A stretch of 64,000 nucleotides of DNA from VGSG01 sp040756375 (lineage in GTDB: Bacteria > Desulfobacterota > Desulfomonilia > Desulfomonilales > Desulfomonilaceae). How positions within the stretch are numbered: position 1 is the first letter of the stretch; each line of letters opens with the position of its first letter. The position numbers and the translations under genes were made by a program. Below the pieces are notes generated by a model, which worked only from the letters and a program-made list of their open reading frames with translations, did not search any database and was not told the origin of the DNA. The DNA is taken from the NCBI GenBank assembly GCA_040756375.1, contig JBFLZC010000029.1, positions 1-64,000 on the forward strand. The letters are read 5' to 3'. Of this stretch, positions 35,883 to 45,075 are shown in pieces.

Positions 35883-36083
35883 ATGGTTTGCTCTGATAGC
35901 CGGAATCGCGAGTGGCTGCAGTTGTGGGCCAAAACGAAATGGGATAAGGCGACTCAAAGATACCTGGACTCCCTCTATCATCCCTTGCTGTACCACATGC
36001 TCGATGTTGCTGCCGTCGCGGGACTGGTTTGGGATCACTGCCTCGACCCTGCGCTTTCTGGAGCAGGGTGCTGCTGGCATTAA
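35883..36083 (+). pseudogene. Truncated Cas3 HD-domain N-terminus
   Basis: A frame of 66 codons with a good ribosome site (GAGGAGGG) and ATG at 35883. LQLWAKTKWDKATQRYLDSL and YHPLLYHMLDVAAVAGLVWD form the first helices of a Cas3 HD nuclease, with the first metal His (compare WAKSKPRHPLWKHLLDASAV in the complete cas3 that follows). The frame then ends after LDPALSGAGCCWH; in the +1 frame the sequence continues as FWSRVLLALNV and stops. Because it differs clearly from the intact cas3, it is the stump of a second, divergent cas3 rather than a recent copy. A small expressed peptide cannot be ruled out. Confidence 0.6.
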
Positions 36084-36101
36084 ACGTGTGAGGTGCCAAA
36101 C

Positions 36102-38705
36102 ATGATCGACATGATAACTCCTCCGAGCCTGTCTACGGCCGATTACAAGCGCCTGTGGGCGAAGAGCAAGCCACGGCATCCACTATGGAAGCATCTGCTG
36201 GATGCATCGGCAGTTTCCCTAGCGTTAAGTCCCCCCGTCATCAGCTTTGGCTGGAATCCCGAAGTGTCAGCGCTTTTGGTAGGCCTTCACGACATAGGCA
36301 AGGCTGATTCCTGTTTTCAACACCAGGTTCCAGATTTTTCAGACGAGCTCGTAAAAGCCGGATATCCAGTTACAGGCGACGCGCGGTGCAGACATGAGCG
36401 TATCTCCAGCAGATTCATGAAAAACATGCTGGTTACAGAGGGACTCGATTCGTTTGTGGCTGACGCGATCTCCCGTTCGGTGCTTGTGCATCATGGTTAC
36501 TGGAACGAAACCGCGCGTGATGTCGGGCAGGAATATGGGGATGCGCAGAATCAGCTTTGCCTCATGTTGAGGCAGGTGCTCGATATCAAAGCGATTCCCA
36601 GCGAAAGCCCGTCAGACCTCAGCGCCTTCGGAATGCTCCTCGCCGGGCACGTCGTGCTTTGCGACTGGATTGCGAGCAACGAAAAGTTCTTCGGTAACGA
36701 CCGGCTGAAGAATGAAGACGATCCGAAACGCTACTTCGCCGCGGCACGAGCGGTCGCGAGCGAGTGGGTAGATAGACTTGGCCTTAAGCGAGACCGGCAG
36801 GCGGGGACAGCAGCGTGCATCGTGGAGACTGCGCGGCCCATTCAGCGAAAGCTGCTGGACACGGACATCCCGCCGGGACTGGTCATCATCGAAGCCCCGA
36901 TGGGGGAGGGCAAGACGGAAGCCGCCTGGATTCTGGCCGAGAAATGGCGGAGTAACGGCTATCATGGCATGTACATGGCTCTGCCTACTATGGCGACGAG
37001 CGATTCCTTACATGGCCGGTACCGCGATGACTATCTCAACAAACTGGGGCGCGGAGAGGATGCCAAACTCGTCCATGGTATGGCCTGGCTGCGGGATGAC
37101 AAAGAACCTCAGATACCATCAGAAGTTGGCGAGCCGGGAGATGACCGATCTCTTGCCGCCGCGTGGTTCAGGCCCACCCGCCGCGCGATGCTCGTGGCCC
37201 ACGGCGTGGGGACGGTGGATCAAGCGATGCTGGCGGGAATGCACGTTAAGTTCGGCTTCCTGCGACTCTACGGACTCGCCGATCGGGTGTTGGTCATTGA
37301 TGAGGTGCATGCCTATGATGCCTACATGAGCGCGATCATCGCCCGGCTTCTTCAATGGTGTGCCTGTCTAAAAATTCCGGTCATCCTCCTCTCGGCGACT
37401 CTTTCGTCCGGACAGCGGGCGGCGATGCTCGACGCGTATGGAGCCACGGGCGGCGACCTTGGACCGGAAGCGCCGTATCCGCTTATTACTGTGGCTGAGC
37501 CGGGGAAGGAAGCATGTACGATCAAAGCTAACGCCTCGTCAAGCAGAACACTGAAAATCGAGCCTCATACCGGGCTACTTGGAGACGCGAAGAAAACGGC
37601 GGCGAAGGCCGCAGAATTGGTGAAAAATGGCGGATGCTGCTGCGTCATTCTGAACACGGTAAAACAAGCACAAGCAGTCTATCAGGCGCCTGCGCTGAAG
37701 ACTGTCCCAAAGCTCCTGTTCCACGCTCGTTTCACTGCGGCCGACCGAGAGCGAATCGCAAACGAGGTGCTGGACATGTTCGGAAGAGGCCGCTGGGAGG
37801 GGGAGGGCGAAAATCGCAAATTCAAGCCTGCAGAGCGCCCCGACAAGTTCATCCTCGTTGCGACTCAAGTAGTCGAACAGAGTCTCGATGTGGACTTCGA
37901 CCACATGATCAGCGAAATCGCCCCGATCGATCTTCTGCTCCAGCGTAGCGGCAGGATCAAGCGCCATACTCGCGATAGGAATGGCAACCTCTTCGACGGA
38001 CCCGACGAGCGCGGCGAGCCAGCACTTCATGTGCTTGTTCCGACTAGGGACGGCAACAAGCCGCCTAGATTCGGCCCTTCAGAAATCATCTACCGGCGCT
38101 ATCCGCTCCTACGAACACTCGAAGCACTGAAGGACAGTGGCGAAATCAAGTTGCCCGAAAAGTTCAGGCCTCTTATCGAGGCCGTTTACGGCGGCGACTT
38201 GCTGGCCGGGGCCTCAGACGATCTGAAGAAAGCGAAAATGGAATGGGATGATCTGCAGGAAGATTTGGCTGCGCAGGCAGGCGAGTTCTTGCTCTGCGAA
38301 CCGATGGCCGACGAATTCGACCCTGTCGGGGCGGATGAAGTTGGCGACGACAGCGATGACGGCAACGGCTGGCGGGCGCGGACGCGGTTGGGACTTGAGG
38401 ATGTATTGGTCATTCCGTTGTCGGCAAAGCAGGTCGAGAAATACAAGGCAGGCGACCTGCATCCGCGTTTAGTGAAATGTCTGTACAAGCGGAGCGTGAA
38501 GATTCCGCCATATTACTGGCCGCCAAGGCCGGCGAAGGGATATGACAAGCCGGAGCTCGGCTCACAAAGGCTCCGAGGCGTTTGGTTGCTGCCTGTGAAG
38601 AAGGAAGGCGAAGGATGGAAATGGGAGGGCATCAAGGACGACAAAAAGGCTTATGAGATCAAATATGATCCCACGATTGGTTTGGCGCATGGAGGTGATA
38701 AATGA
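36102..38705 (+). CDS. cas3: CRISPR-associated helicase/nuclease Cas3 (type I-E)
   Basis: A protein of 867 residues, recruited by Cascade to unwind and degrade target DNA. The N-terminal HD nuclease has HPLWKHLLDASAV and GLHDIGKAD (His63-Asp64), and LVHHGYW. The helicase follows: Walker A EAPMGEGKTEAAW (about 264-276), DEVHAYD (about 400), SATL, and the second RecA half with TQVVEQSLDVDFD and LLQRSGRIKRH. Complete length. ATG 36102 follows GAGG at 36090-36093. The last bases overlap cse1 (ATGA). It heads the eight-gene operon. Confidence 0.95.
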   Translation: MIDMITPPSLSTADYKRLWAKSKPRHPLWKHLLDASAVSLALSPPVISFGWNPEVSALLVGLHDIGKADSCFQHQVPDFSDELVKAGYPVTGDARCRHERISSRFMKNMLVTEGLDSFVADAISRSVLVHHGYWNETARDVGQEYGDAQNQLCLMLRQVLDIKAIPSESPSDLSAFGMLLAGHVVLCDWIASNEKFFGNDRLKNEDDPKRYFAAARAVASEWVDRLGLKRDRQAGTAACIVETARPIQRKLLDTDIPPGLVIIEAPMGEGKTEAAWILAEKWRSNGYHGMYMALPTMATSDSLHGRYRDDYLNKLGRGEDAKLVHGMAWLRDDKEPQIPSEVGEPGDDRSLAAAWFRPTRRAMLVAHGVGTVDQAMLAGMHVKFGFLRLYGLADRVLVIDEVHAYDAYMSAIIARLLQWCACLKIPVILLSATLSSGQRAAMLDAYGATGGDLGPEAPYPLITVAEPGKEACTIKANASSSRTLKIEPHTGLLGDAKKTAAKAAELVKNGGCCCVILNTVKQAQAVYQAPALKTVPKLLFHARFTAADRERIANEVLDMFGRGRWEGEGENRKFKPAERPDKFILVATQVVEQSLDVDFDHMISEIAPIDLLLQRSGRIKRHTRDRNGNLFDGPDERGEPALHVLVPTRDGNKPPRFGPSEIIYRRYPLLRTLEALKDSGEIKLPEKFRPLIEAVYGGDLLAGASDDLKKAKMEWDDLQEDLAAQAGEFLLCEPMADEFDPVGADEVGDDSDDGNGWRARTRLGLEDVLVIPLSAKQVEKYKAGDLHPRLVKCLYKRSVKIPPYYWPPRPAKGYDKPELGSQRLRGVWLLPVKKEGEGWKWEGIKDDKKAYEIKYDPTIGLAHGGDK

Positions 38706-40288
38706 GCGAGGCCCGTTCCTACAAGCTTCTCTGCAATCCGTGGATCCCGGTCGTTTGGCGAAATGACGTCGTTGAGCCGAAGGCACCCAAGATCGGCATT
38801 CAAGAAGCATTACACCGCGCCCACGCTATTCAATGCGTCTCCCACACAGCGCCGTTTATCGAGTTCGGCCTCTACCGACTCCTGATCACTATCGTGCTGG
38901 ACGCCTACATTGTCAGCGGACAACGCCCAACGATCGGCAAGCTTCGGGCCATGCTGGAGAAAGGACAATTCAACGAATTCATTATCGATGGGTATTTGAA
39001 GTCCCACAACGAACACCTCAATCTCTGGGCCAAAGATGGCCCCTTCCTTCAGCACAGGTTGGCAACCGATGGCGGCAAGCAACCAAGTCCGAAAGCTGTC
39101 GTCAGCATGTTCCCGGCGATACCCAGCGGCACGAATGTAGCACACTGGCATCACTATGGCGAAGACGAGGCGGGGCTCAGTGAAGACATCGCCGCGCAAT
39201 TGCTGACGACGGTCTCCCCCTTCAATTTCAAGGTCAAACCGGGTGAGGCGCGGACTCTTGCGGGAGACCCTCCCATGTACGCACTCGTGTTGGGGGGCAA
39301 TCTTTTTGAAACGATTGTACTCAACCTCCCACGGTCAAGCGGAAGAATCACGGCCAAACAGGAGCAGAACAACGGCCCGGCCTGGAGGACACAGTTGGAC
39401 ATTGAGAAGCTTCCGAAAATGCCAACTGTCGCTCAGGGCTTCACATGGCCGGTCCGCGTTATCGAATTGGAGTACGACGGAGCAATGGTCACGAAGGCAA
39501 TCAACCTGGCCGCCTACAAGAAACCCACAGATAAGGCGAAGGAAAAGGGCGGAAAGCTCTACGATGCCAAGTACGGCTGGCGCGATCCAAATGCGGGTAT
39601 CGAAACCACCAGGGACGCGATAACCCATATTAAAGCCCGCCCGGACGTCCCGATTTGGCGAGATGCAGTGCCGCTGTTCTTGGTTGCAAGTGAAGGCGAG
39701 GCTCTTCGCGCCGACAGGCGACGATCGCGCCCAGAGGTGATCTCCAACGCACTTCGCGTGCTGGACGCTCCCCAGTTCCGCGTGGCTGTGTATGGTATGC
39801 GCAAGAAGAGCGGCGGGGGAGGCGACGTAAAGGTGGAGGAATGGTTCCGTTCCGTTCTCAAATTTCCAACCGAAGTGGCCCGCGACAGCCGCCTTTCTTC
39901 CCGCGCGGTTGATGGGTTCAAGACAACGCAGAACGTCGCCGTCACCCTGCAGCATGCGTTGCGAATGCTTCGCCCGCCCGTGAAGGCGAGCAAGGGCAAG
40001 AAGCCACCGCCGGGTCGTGCCGACGGGGACGCACTCGCGGACTTCTGGCAGAGACTGGAGCCCGTTCTTAGTCGCACTTACTTGGACGAGCTTGGCAGCG
40101 GCGACTCAGAGGCCGATGCGAGATTACATGAAAGAATCCGAAAAGAAGCCCGCGATGCATTCGCGCGGGCCGCCGGTCCGCATCGCCGTACCGCTGACGG
40201 TCTGTTCCGCATCGCCAACGCAAGCAACTGGTTGGAGGGACAGTTGAGCAGGCGCTTACCAAAGCAAAGACAGGAGAAACAATCATGA
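38702..40288 (+). CDS. casA: Cascade large subunit Cse1 (Cas8e)
   Basis: A 528-residue subunit that recognises the PAM and recruits Cas3. The start LLCNPWIPVVWRNDVVEPKA, IQEALHRAHAIQ, then FLQHRLATDGGKQPSPKAVV are typical of the Cse1 N-terminal domain, and the C-terminal helical bundle (DALADFWQRLEPVLSRTYLD) is present. Length is within the family range. Overlaps cas3 and cse2 by four bases each, indicating coupled translation. Confidence 0.93.
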   Translation: MSEARSYKLLCNPWIPVVWRNDVVEPKAPKIGIQEALHRAHAIQCVSHTAPFIEFGLYRLLITIVLDAYIVSGQRPTIGKLRAMLEKGQFNEFIIDGYLKSHNEHLNLWAKDGPFLQHRLATDGGKQPSPKAVVSMFPAIPSGTNVAHWHHYGEDEAGLSEDIAAQLLTTVSPFNFKVKPGEARTLAGDPPMYALVLGGNLFETIVLNLPRSSGRITAKQEQNNGPAWRTQLDIEKLPKMPTVAQGFTWPVRVIELEYDGAMVTKAINLAAYKKPTDKAKEKGGKLYDAKYGWRDPNAGIETTRDAITHIKARPDVPIWRDAVPLFLVASEGEALRADRRRSRPEVISNALRVLDAPQFRVAVYGMRKKSGGGGDVKVEEWFRSVLKFPTEVARDSRLSSRAVDGFKTTQNVAVTLQHALRMLRPPVKASKGKKPPPGRADGDALADFWQRLEPVLSRTYLDELGSGDSEADARLHERIRKEARDAFARAAGPHRRTADGLFRIANASNWLEGQLSRRLPKQRQEKQS

Positions 40289-40950
40289 GCGACAAAGATC
40301 CCTTCATTGGTTACCTGTCCTCGCTCAGACACGAAGACACGGGCACGCTCGCCGCCCTACGCCGGGCTTGCGGCCAGCGGCTTGCCGAGAGTAGGAATTG
40401 CCAATGGTTTTCCAGTGTTAGCACAAACCCTCATGACTTCTTGACGGCAACTTTGGCAGCTCAATACCCATCGGACAAGATCAAGAAGGGTCAACACACA
40501 TGCGAATATCAACACAAAGGTTCTATTGGCGCGGCATGGGCCGAATATTGCCGGAAGCGTAAGAAGGAAGAGGATCCAGCAATATTTTACGCGAAACGAC
40601 AAGCCGACCTGGCCGGCGGTCGATCTCCTGCTAACATTCCAAGCATCCATGAGCGATTCCGCACGCTCCTTGATACCGAATTGGAATGGAACGGCACGGG
40701 CGAACTCGCTTACCGCCTGCGCGGGCTTGTGCGTATGTTGGTCGCGGCAGAAATACCAATCGATGTTATCCAGCTTGCTCACGACCTACGCGGCTGGCGC
40801 GCGGAAAGCCGCTACGTTCAGGAGCGTTGGGCCAAGGCGTTCTATAGCCCGCCCTCCCGCGGCAAGAGCGCCACAGCAACGTCGGATGAACAAGGCGAAA
40901 CAGAGGAACTCGAAACCCAAGATCAGGAGGAGGACGAAGATGCTGATTGA
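40285..40950 (+). CDS. casB: Cascade small subunit Cse2 (Cas11e)
   Basis: A 221-residue, mainly helical subunit forming the belly of Cascade, with contacts to target and displaced strands. LSSLRHEDTGTLAALRRACG at the N-terminus and ERFRTLLDTELEWNGTGELA before LRGLVRMLVAAEIPIDVIQL match the family pattern. The C-terminus is acidic (EETEELETQDQEEDEDAD), longer than usual. It overlaps cas7e by 11 bases. Confidence 0.9.
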   Translation: MSDKDPFIGYLSSLRHEDTGTLAALRRACGQRLAESRNCQWFSSVSTNPHDFLTATLAAQYPSDKIKKGQHTCEYQHKGSIGAAWAEYCRKRKKEEDPAIFYAKRQADLAGGRSPANIPSIHERFRTLLDTELEWNGTGELAYRLRGLVRMLVAAEIPIDVIQLAHDLRGWRAESRYVQERWAKAFYSPPSRGKSATATSDEQGETEELETQDQEEDEDAD

Positions 40951-42259
40951 AGTCCACATTATCCAGAATCACGCACCGAGCAATCTCAATCGGGACGAAT
41001 CCGGCAGTCCCAAGAGTGCGATTTTCGGCGGTTACCGCCGCGCTCGCATCTCCAGCCAGTGCCTCAAGCGGTGCTATCGCACGTCAAAGACGTTCCGCAA
41101 TGAGGTGGACGGCCTCGGGGTGCACACCTGTGCCATGCCGGATGAGGTCATCCGCCGCGTCGGCAAAGAGCTCACCGACGATGAGCAGAACAAGCTAAAG
41201 GCAGCCTTGGCAAAGGTGATCAAGAAGGGAGAAGGTGGCGGAGGCGATTCCTCTGATTCGGGTCAAGGCAAGGAAGCACAGGGCCAGGAAGTGGAAAAGG
41301 CGGCAGCTCAGAAGGATAAACTCAAGACTGCGCAAAGCGTCTTCTGGCGAGAGACGGAACTGGAAGCTCTGGCCGCAGGCGTTCGGCAATGGGCGCAGGA
41401 GGACAAATCGGGTGATTTCAACGCAAAAGCGGCACTGAAGGAGGTGGGGCTGAGCTGGGCTGGCATCCCGGTGGACATGGCCCTATTTGGCCGCATGGTG
41501 ACAAGTGAACTCATGCACAACGTCGAGGCCAGCAGCCAGTTTGCCCATGCCATCAGTACACATGAATTCGCCCGCGAGTTCGATCTCTGGACCCGTGTGG
41601 ACGACCGCCGCGACAAGCGTTTGGACTTCTACGAGGCCTTCGGTCCAGGAGAGAAGCTGGAATCAGGCACCGACGGGATGGGCGACGCGGAGTTCACGTC
41701 CGCGTGCTACTACAGCTACTTCAATGTGGAATTCTGCGCCTTGGTGGACAATCTGACAGGCAAGGCACTCAAACACGACTTAGACGACTCCAACGACAAG
41801 GAAGAGGCCAGGCGGCGTGCCTGCAGGGCCGTTATCGGTCTCCTCAAAGCGGCGATCTTTGAGCGTCCCACCGGGAAGTTCAATTCCATGGCAACACCCT
41901 CGCTGCCCTCGCTGGTGCTTGTTGAAGTCCGGGACAGTCATGTGCCTGTCAGTTACGCCGATGCCTTTGCCAAGCCAGTGGACCCCAAGAACGAAGAGAC
42001 GCTGTCGGACAGCGGCCAAGTGCAGCGCGTGGGCCTGCCCGAGGAATCGGCGCGATGTCTGATCAAGGAAGCGAACCGCATCACGAGGGCGTTCTGCCGC
42101 AGCGCCAGGAACCGGCTGCTCTTCACAGGAGGGCGGGACCTCGGCGTGTCTCTCGATCGGCTCGACTCGGCCCCGGGTTGCGAGGTCGAGACCGTCGACG
42201 ACCTTGTCGAGGTACTGAGAGCGGACTTGGAATCCGCGCAAGAGGAGAAAGATGCCTGA
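40940..42259 (+). CDS. casC: Cascade backbone subunit Cas7e (Cse4)
   Basis: A protein of 439 residues forming the crRNA-binding filament, six copies per Cascade. IEVHIIQNHAPSNLNRDESG, PKSAIFGGYRRARISSQCLK and GLHTCAMPD-like sequence at the N-terminus are typical. The rest carries VDMALFGRMVTSELMHNVEA, SSQFAHAISTHEF and RPTGKFNSMATPSLPSLVLV. Residues about 91-130 are a Lys/Glu/Gly/Gln-rich, low-complexity insertion (KKGEGGGGDSSDSGQGKEAQ and onward); the total is longer than the usual 350-400 residues. ATG 40940 follows AGGAGGAGG. Confidence 0.92.
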   Translation: MLIEVHIIQNHAPSNLNRDESGSPKSAIFGGYRRARISSQCLKRCYRTSKTFRNEVDGLGVHTCAMPDEVIRRVGKELTDDEQNKLKAALAKVIKKGEGGGGDSSDSGQGKEAQGQEVEKAAAQKDKLKTAQSVFWRETELEALAAGVRQWAQEDKSGDFNAKAALKEVGLSWAGIPVDMALFGRMVTSELMHNVEASSQFAHAISTHEFAREFDLWTRVDDRRDKRLDFYEAFGPGEKLESGTDGMGDAEFTSACYYSYFNVEFCALVDNLTGKALKHDLDDSNDKEEARRRACRAVIGLLKAAIFERPTGKFNSMATPSLPSLVLVEVRDSHVPVSYADAFAKPVDPKNEETLSDSGQVQRVGLPEESARCLIKEANRITRAFCRSARNRLLFTGGRDLGVSLDRLDSAPGCEVETVDDLVEVLRADLESAQEEKDA

Positions 42260-43055
42260 ACCAATCCTGCTCATTCGTCTAGAAGGTCCGCTCCAAAGCT
42301 GGGGCGTACGCTCGCGCTGGTCGTGGCGAGACACAGGTCCTGAACCGAGCAAATCGGCAATTATCGGCCTACTCGGATGCGCTGCGGGGATCTCTCGTCC
42401 GGACTGGCGCTCGCGCACGGAGCCCGACAGGACGCTGGAGCAATGGGATAACGCCCTGCGTTTCGGCGTTCGCGTCGATCGGCCCGGAACGATCGAGACT
42501 GACTACCATACTGTCCAGGGTCGACATTGGCAAGCTGATGGCAAGGTAAAGCGTGAGAAAACTGAGGTGAAGTACTCCGGCGGCAAATGGGTATTTTGGA
42601 GCGAGATACATACCGAGCCCACTTGGCGTCACTACCTCCACGATGCGGCATTTCTCGTCGCACTGGCGAGTGACAATGCCGATCTTCTTCGCAAACTAGC
42701 CGGTGAGCTTGATCACCCCGATTTGCCTGGGGATCTGAAACATCCAAAATGGCCGCCGTATCTCGGCCGCAAAGCCTGTGTGCCTTCGCGTCCCATTCTC
42801 GACCGGTTGACCGATGAGTACCAGGACCTGAAGAGTGCGTTTGAAACTGAACCGTGGGCCGCGCCTCGGTCGCCCAGGGAGCGCAAATCTCTAGAGATAG
42901 CCAAACGGCCCACAAGGCTCGTGGCGTGGATAGAGTGTCTGGATGGGGAGTATGAGCGGCAGGATGCCATGCGACTAAACCAATTTCGCTTCTACGACTT
43001 TCGCCGGTGCAGGCGCATTGAGATCGACACGGGCTCTCTCAGGAGGATCCCATGA
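42252..43055 (+). CDS. casD: Cascade subunit Cas5e
   Basis: A 267-residue subunit that caps the 5' handle of the crRNA. The N-terminus ILLIRLEGPLQSWGVRSRW, then EPSKSAIIGLLGCAAGISR, is the classic Cas5 signature; QGRHWQADGKVKREKTEVKY and PPYLGRKACVPSRPIL follow. Overlaps cas7e by 8 bases and cas6e by 4. Confidence 0.93.
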   Translation: MPEPILLIRLEGPLQSWGVRSRWSWRDTGPEPSKSAIIGLLGCAAGISRPDWRSRTEPDRTLEQWDNALRFGVRVDRPGTIETDYHTVQGRHWQADGKVKREKTEVKYSGGKWVFWSEIHTEPTWRHYLHDAAFLVALASDNADLLRKLAGELDHPDLPGDLKHPKWPPYLGRKACVPSRPILDRLTDEYQDLKSAFETEPWAAPRSPRERKSLEIAKRPTRLVAWIECLDGEYERQDAMRLNQFRFYDFRRCRRIEIDTGSLRRIP

Positions 43056-43807
43056 GCCTTTACCTTTCCCGGCTGATACTTAACCCCCGATCGCGACAGC
43101 TAATAGGCGAGCTTGTCGAGCCCTATGAAATGCATCGGACGCTGATGCGTGCCTTCCCGAAAGCGACGGACGATACACAGTCCAAAGCTCGCGATGAATT
43201 CGGGGTTCTTTTTCGTGCGGATGTTGATGACCTGCTAGGTGCAGTAAAGGTCTATGTCCAGTCATCTGTCAAACCGGACTGGTCATTCCTGGATGAGCTG
43301 AGTGATTACCTGTACGCCGATACGGGGATGCCCGAATACGAATGCAAGCAAATTATGTCGGCATATCGCAAGATTCGAGACGGGCAGGTCCTGTCATTTC
43401 GTTTGCGTGCCAATCCCACCAAACGGGTTGCGAAACAGGACGATCCGATGAAGGGCAAACGAGTCGAACTGACGCACGAGGATGAACAAATCGACTGGTT
43501 GATCCGCAAAGGTAGGGAGCGAGAAAAGGGCAAGCCTGGAGGTTTCGAGATTCTCGTCAAGAAAGTGAGGGATGTGAAAGGCGAGGAACGGCAGATCCCG
43601 CGAGTAAGCGCTCACAGCCAAGGAAAGCAGAAAGGACGCAAAAGGGAAGCGGGGCCTGGTCATGCAATGACACACTTAGCTGTCCTCTTCGATGGCCTTT
43701 TGCAGGTCACGGACACAGATGCCTTCTTGGAGACCCTTGCCCGCGGTGTTGGGCCGGGCAAGGCATTTGGTTTCGGTTTGCTCTCTATAGCGCCGGTGCG
43801 CCCATGA
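43052..43807 (+). CDS. casE: CRISPR RNA endonuclease Cas6e (Cse3)
   Basis: A 251-residue enzyme that cuts the repeat hairpin of the pre-crRNA, and stays bound to its 3' end. The start LYLSRLILNPRSRQLIGELV, the likely catalytic His in EPYEMHRTLMRAFP, and the glycine-rich C-terminal loop GPGKAFGFGLLSIAPV are intact. For these repeats, cleavage is expected to leave the 8-nt handle GUGAACCG. Followed by cas1 after 15 bases. Confidence 0.93.
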   Translation: MSLYLSRLILNPRSRQLIGELVEPYEMHRTLMRAFPKATDDTQSKARDEFGVLFRADVDDLLGAVKVYVQSSVKPDWSFLDELSDYLYADTGMPEYECKQIMSAYRKIRDGQVLSFRLRANPTKRVAKQDDPMKGKRVELTHEDEQIDWLIRKGREREKGKPGGFEILVKKVRDVKGEERQIPRVSAHSQGKQKGRKREAGPGHAMTHLAVLFDGLLQVTDTDAFLETLARGVGPGKAFGFGLLSIAPVRP

Positions 43808-43822
43808 TTTTGGGGGGGCGGC

Positions 43823-44803
43823 ATGAGGATTCAAGATCTGCACGATCTGCCGAAGTTTCGGGACGGATGGAGCTACCTTTATGTCGAACATTGTCGGATC
43901 GACCAGGAAGCTCGAGCCATTGCAATCCATGACGCCTCAGGAAAGGTTCCTGTTCCGTGCGCGAATTTGGCTCTGTTAATGCTGGGACCCGGAGTCTCGA
44001 TAACGCACGCGGCAATATCGGTGCTCGCGGATCACGGGTGTCTCGTGGCCTGGTGCGGTGAAAGCGGAGTTCGATTCTACGCGGTGGGCATGGGCGAGAC
44101 GCGGAGCGCATCGAACTTCCTGCATCAAGCAAGGATGTGGGCAGACCCGGCCCTGCGCATGTACGTTGTGCGGCGAATGTACCAACTGCGCTTTCCGGAG
44201 CAGCTCGATCCCCAATTGGACCTTCGGCAAATCCGCGGCATGGAAGGGATTCGAGTCCGCGAGACGTACGCCAGGGCCTCTCGTGATACCGGCGTGCCCT
44301 GGTCGGGCCGAAGCTACCGCAGAGACGAATGGGGCAGCTCGGATCCGGTTAACCGAGCGTTATCGACTGCGAACTCGTGCCTGTATGGCATATGTCATGC
44401 CGCGATTGTTTCCGCGGGATTTTCGCCCGCGCTGGGGTTTATCCACACGGGAAAGATGCTGTCGTTCGTGTATGACGTCGCGGATCTATACAAGACAGAG
44501 GTCACGATACCTGCGGCATTCTGCGCGGCCGCGGAGGAGAAGGAGGGGCTTGAACGGCGAGTGCGCCTGTCATGCCGAGATATGTTTGTCTCAACACGGC
44601 TCTTGGAAAGGATTATCCCGGATATCCAGAAGGCTCTGGGAATATCGGTCCGGCGGGCCGCGGGCGAAAGCGACGTGTTCGACCGGGACGCAGCATCTCC
44701 AGGTTCGTTATGGGACCCGGTAGAGGGGGCTGTAGAAGGCGGCCGCGCGTACGTGCCGGTTGTGAACGAAACAGGGGGAGAAGATGGTGGTGATGATCCT
44801 TGA
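43823..44803 (+). CDS. cas1: CRISPR integrase Cas1e
   Basis: A 326-residue protein forming the Cas1-Cas2 spacer integrase. Metal ligands are the Glu in RGMEGIRVRETYARAS, the His in LGFIHTGKMLSFVYD and the Asp in YDVADLYKTEV. The N-terminal beta domain starts DGWSYLYVEHCRIDQEARAI. The C-terminal tail is acidic (GGEDGGDDP). It overlaps cas2 by 20 bases. The start ATG at 43823 has a GGGGGGCGGC ribosome region. Confidence 0.95.
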   Translation: MRIQDLHDLPKFRDGWSYLYVEHCRIDQEARAIAIHDASGKVPVPCANLALLMLGPGVSITHAAISVLADHGCLVAWCGESGVRFYAVGMGETRSASNFLHQARMWADPALRMYVVRRMYQLRFPEQLDPQLDLRQIRGMEGIRVRETYARASRDTGVPWSGRSYRRDEWGSSDPVNRALSTANSCLYGICHAAIVSAGFSPALGFIHTGKMLSFVYDVADLYKTEVTIPAAFCAAAEEKEGLERRVRLSCRDMFVSTRLLERIIPDIQKALGISVRRAAGESDVFDRDAASPGSLWDPVEGAVEGGRAYVPVVNETGGEDGGDDP

Positions 44804-45059
44804 GCGTGTGCCGCCAGGGCTCCGAGGGGAACTGACGAGGTGGTTCCTGGAACCCAAGGCTGGAGTATTCGTGGGCCGGGTTTCCGCTCTGGTGCGGGAC
44901 CGACTTTGGCAGCGGGCTTGCGGGCAGGCCAGGGATGGCGGTTGTCTGATGATACACTCGAGCAACACCGAGCAGGGTTTCGCGATACGATCCCATGGAG
45001 CCCCGTCGCGACGGATAGAAGACTTCGAGGGTATTTTTCTGGTACGAGTGCCGAGTTGA
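44784..45059 (+). CDS. cas2: CRISPR-associated Cas2e
   Basis: A 91-residue type I-E Cas2. MVVMILERVPPGLRGELTRW, EPKAGVFVGRVSALVRDRLW and SNTEQGFAIRSHGAPSRRIE are family hallmarks, ending in DFEGIFLVRVPS. Full length, without a C-terminal fusion. The stop codon lies only 16 bases before the first CRISPR repeat, so any leader must overlap its coding sequence. Confidence 0.93.
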   Translation: MVVMILERVPPGLRGELTRWFLEPKAGVFVGRVSALVRDRLWQRACGQARDGGCLMIHSSNTEQGFAIRSHGAPSRRIEDFEGIFLVRVPS

Positions 45060-45075
45060 TGCGGATTTTGTCAGT

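Noticed and set aside
40526..40939. Longer upstream start for cas7e inside cse2
   Set aside because: The family N-terminus begins at MLIEVHIIQNH (40940), which has a ribosome site; the upstream part is a cse2 shadow.
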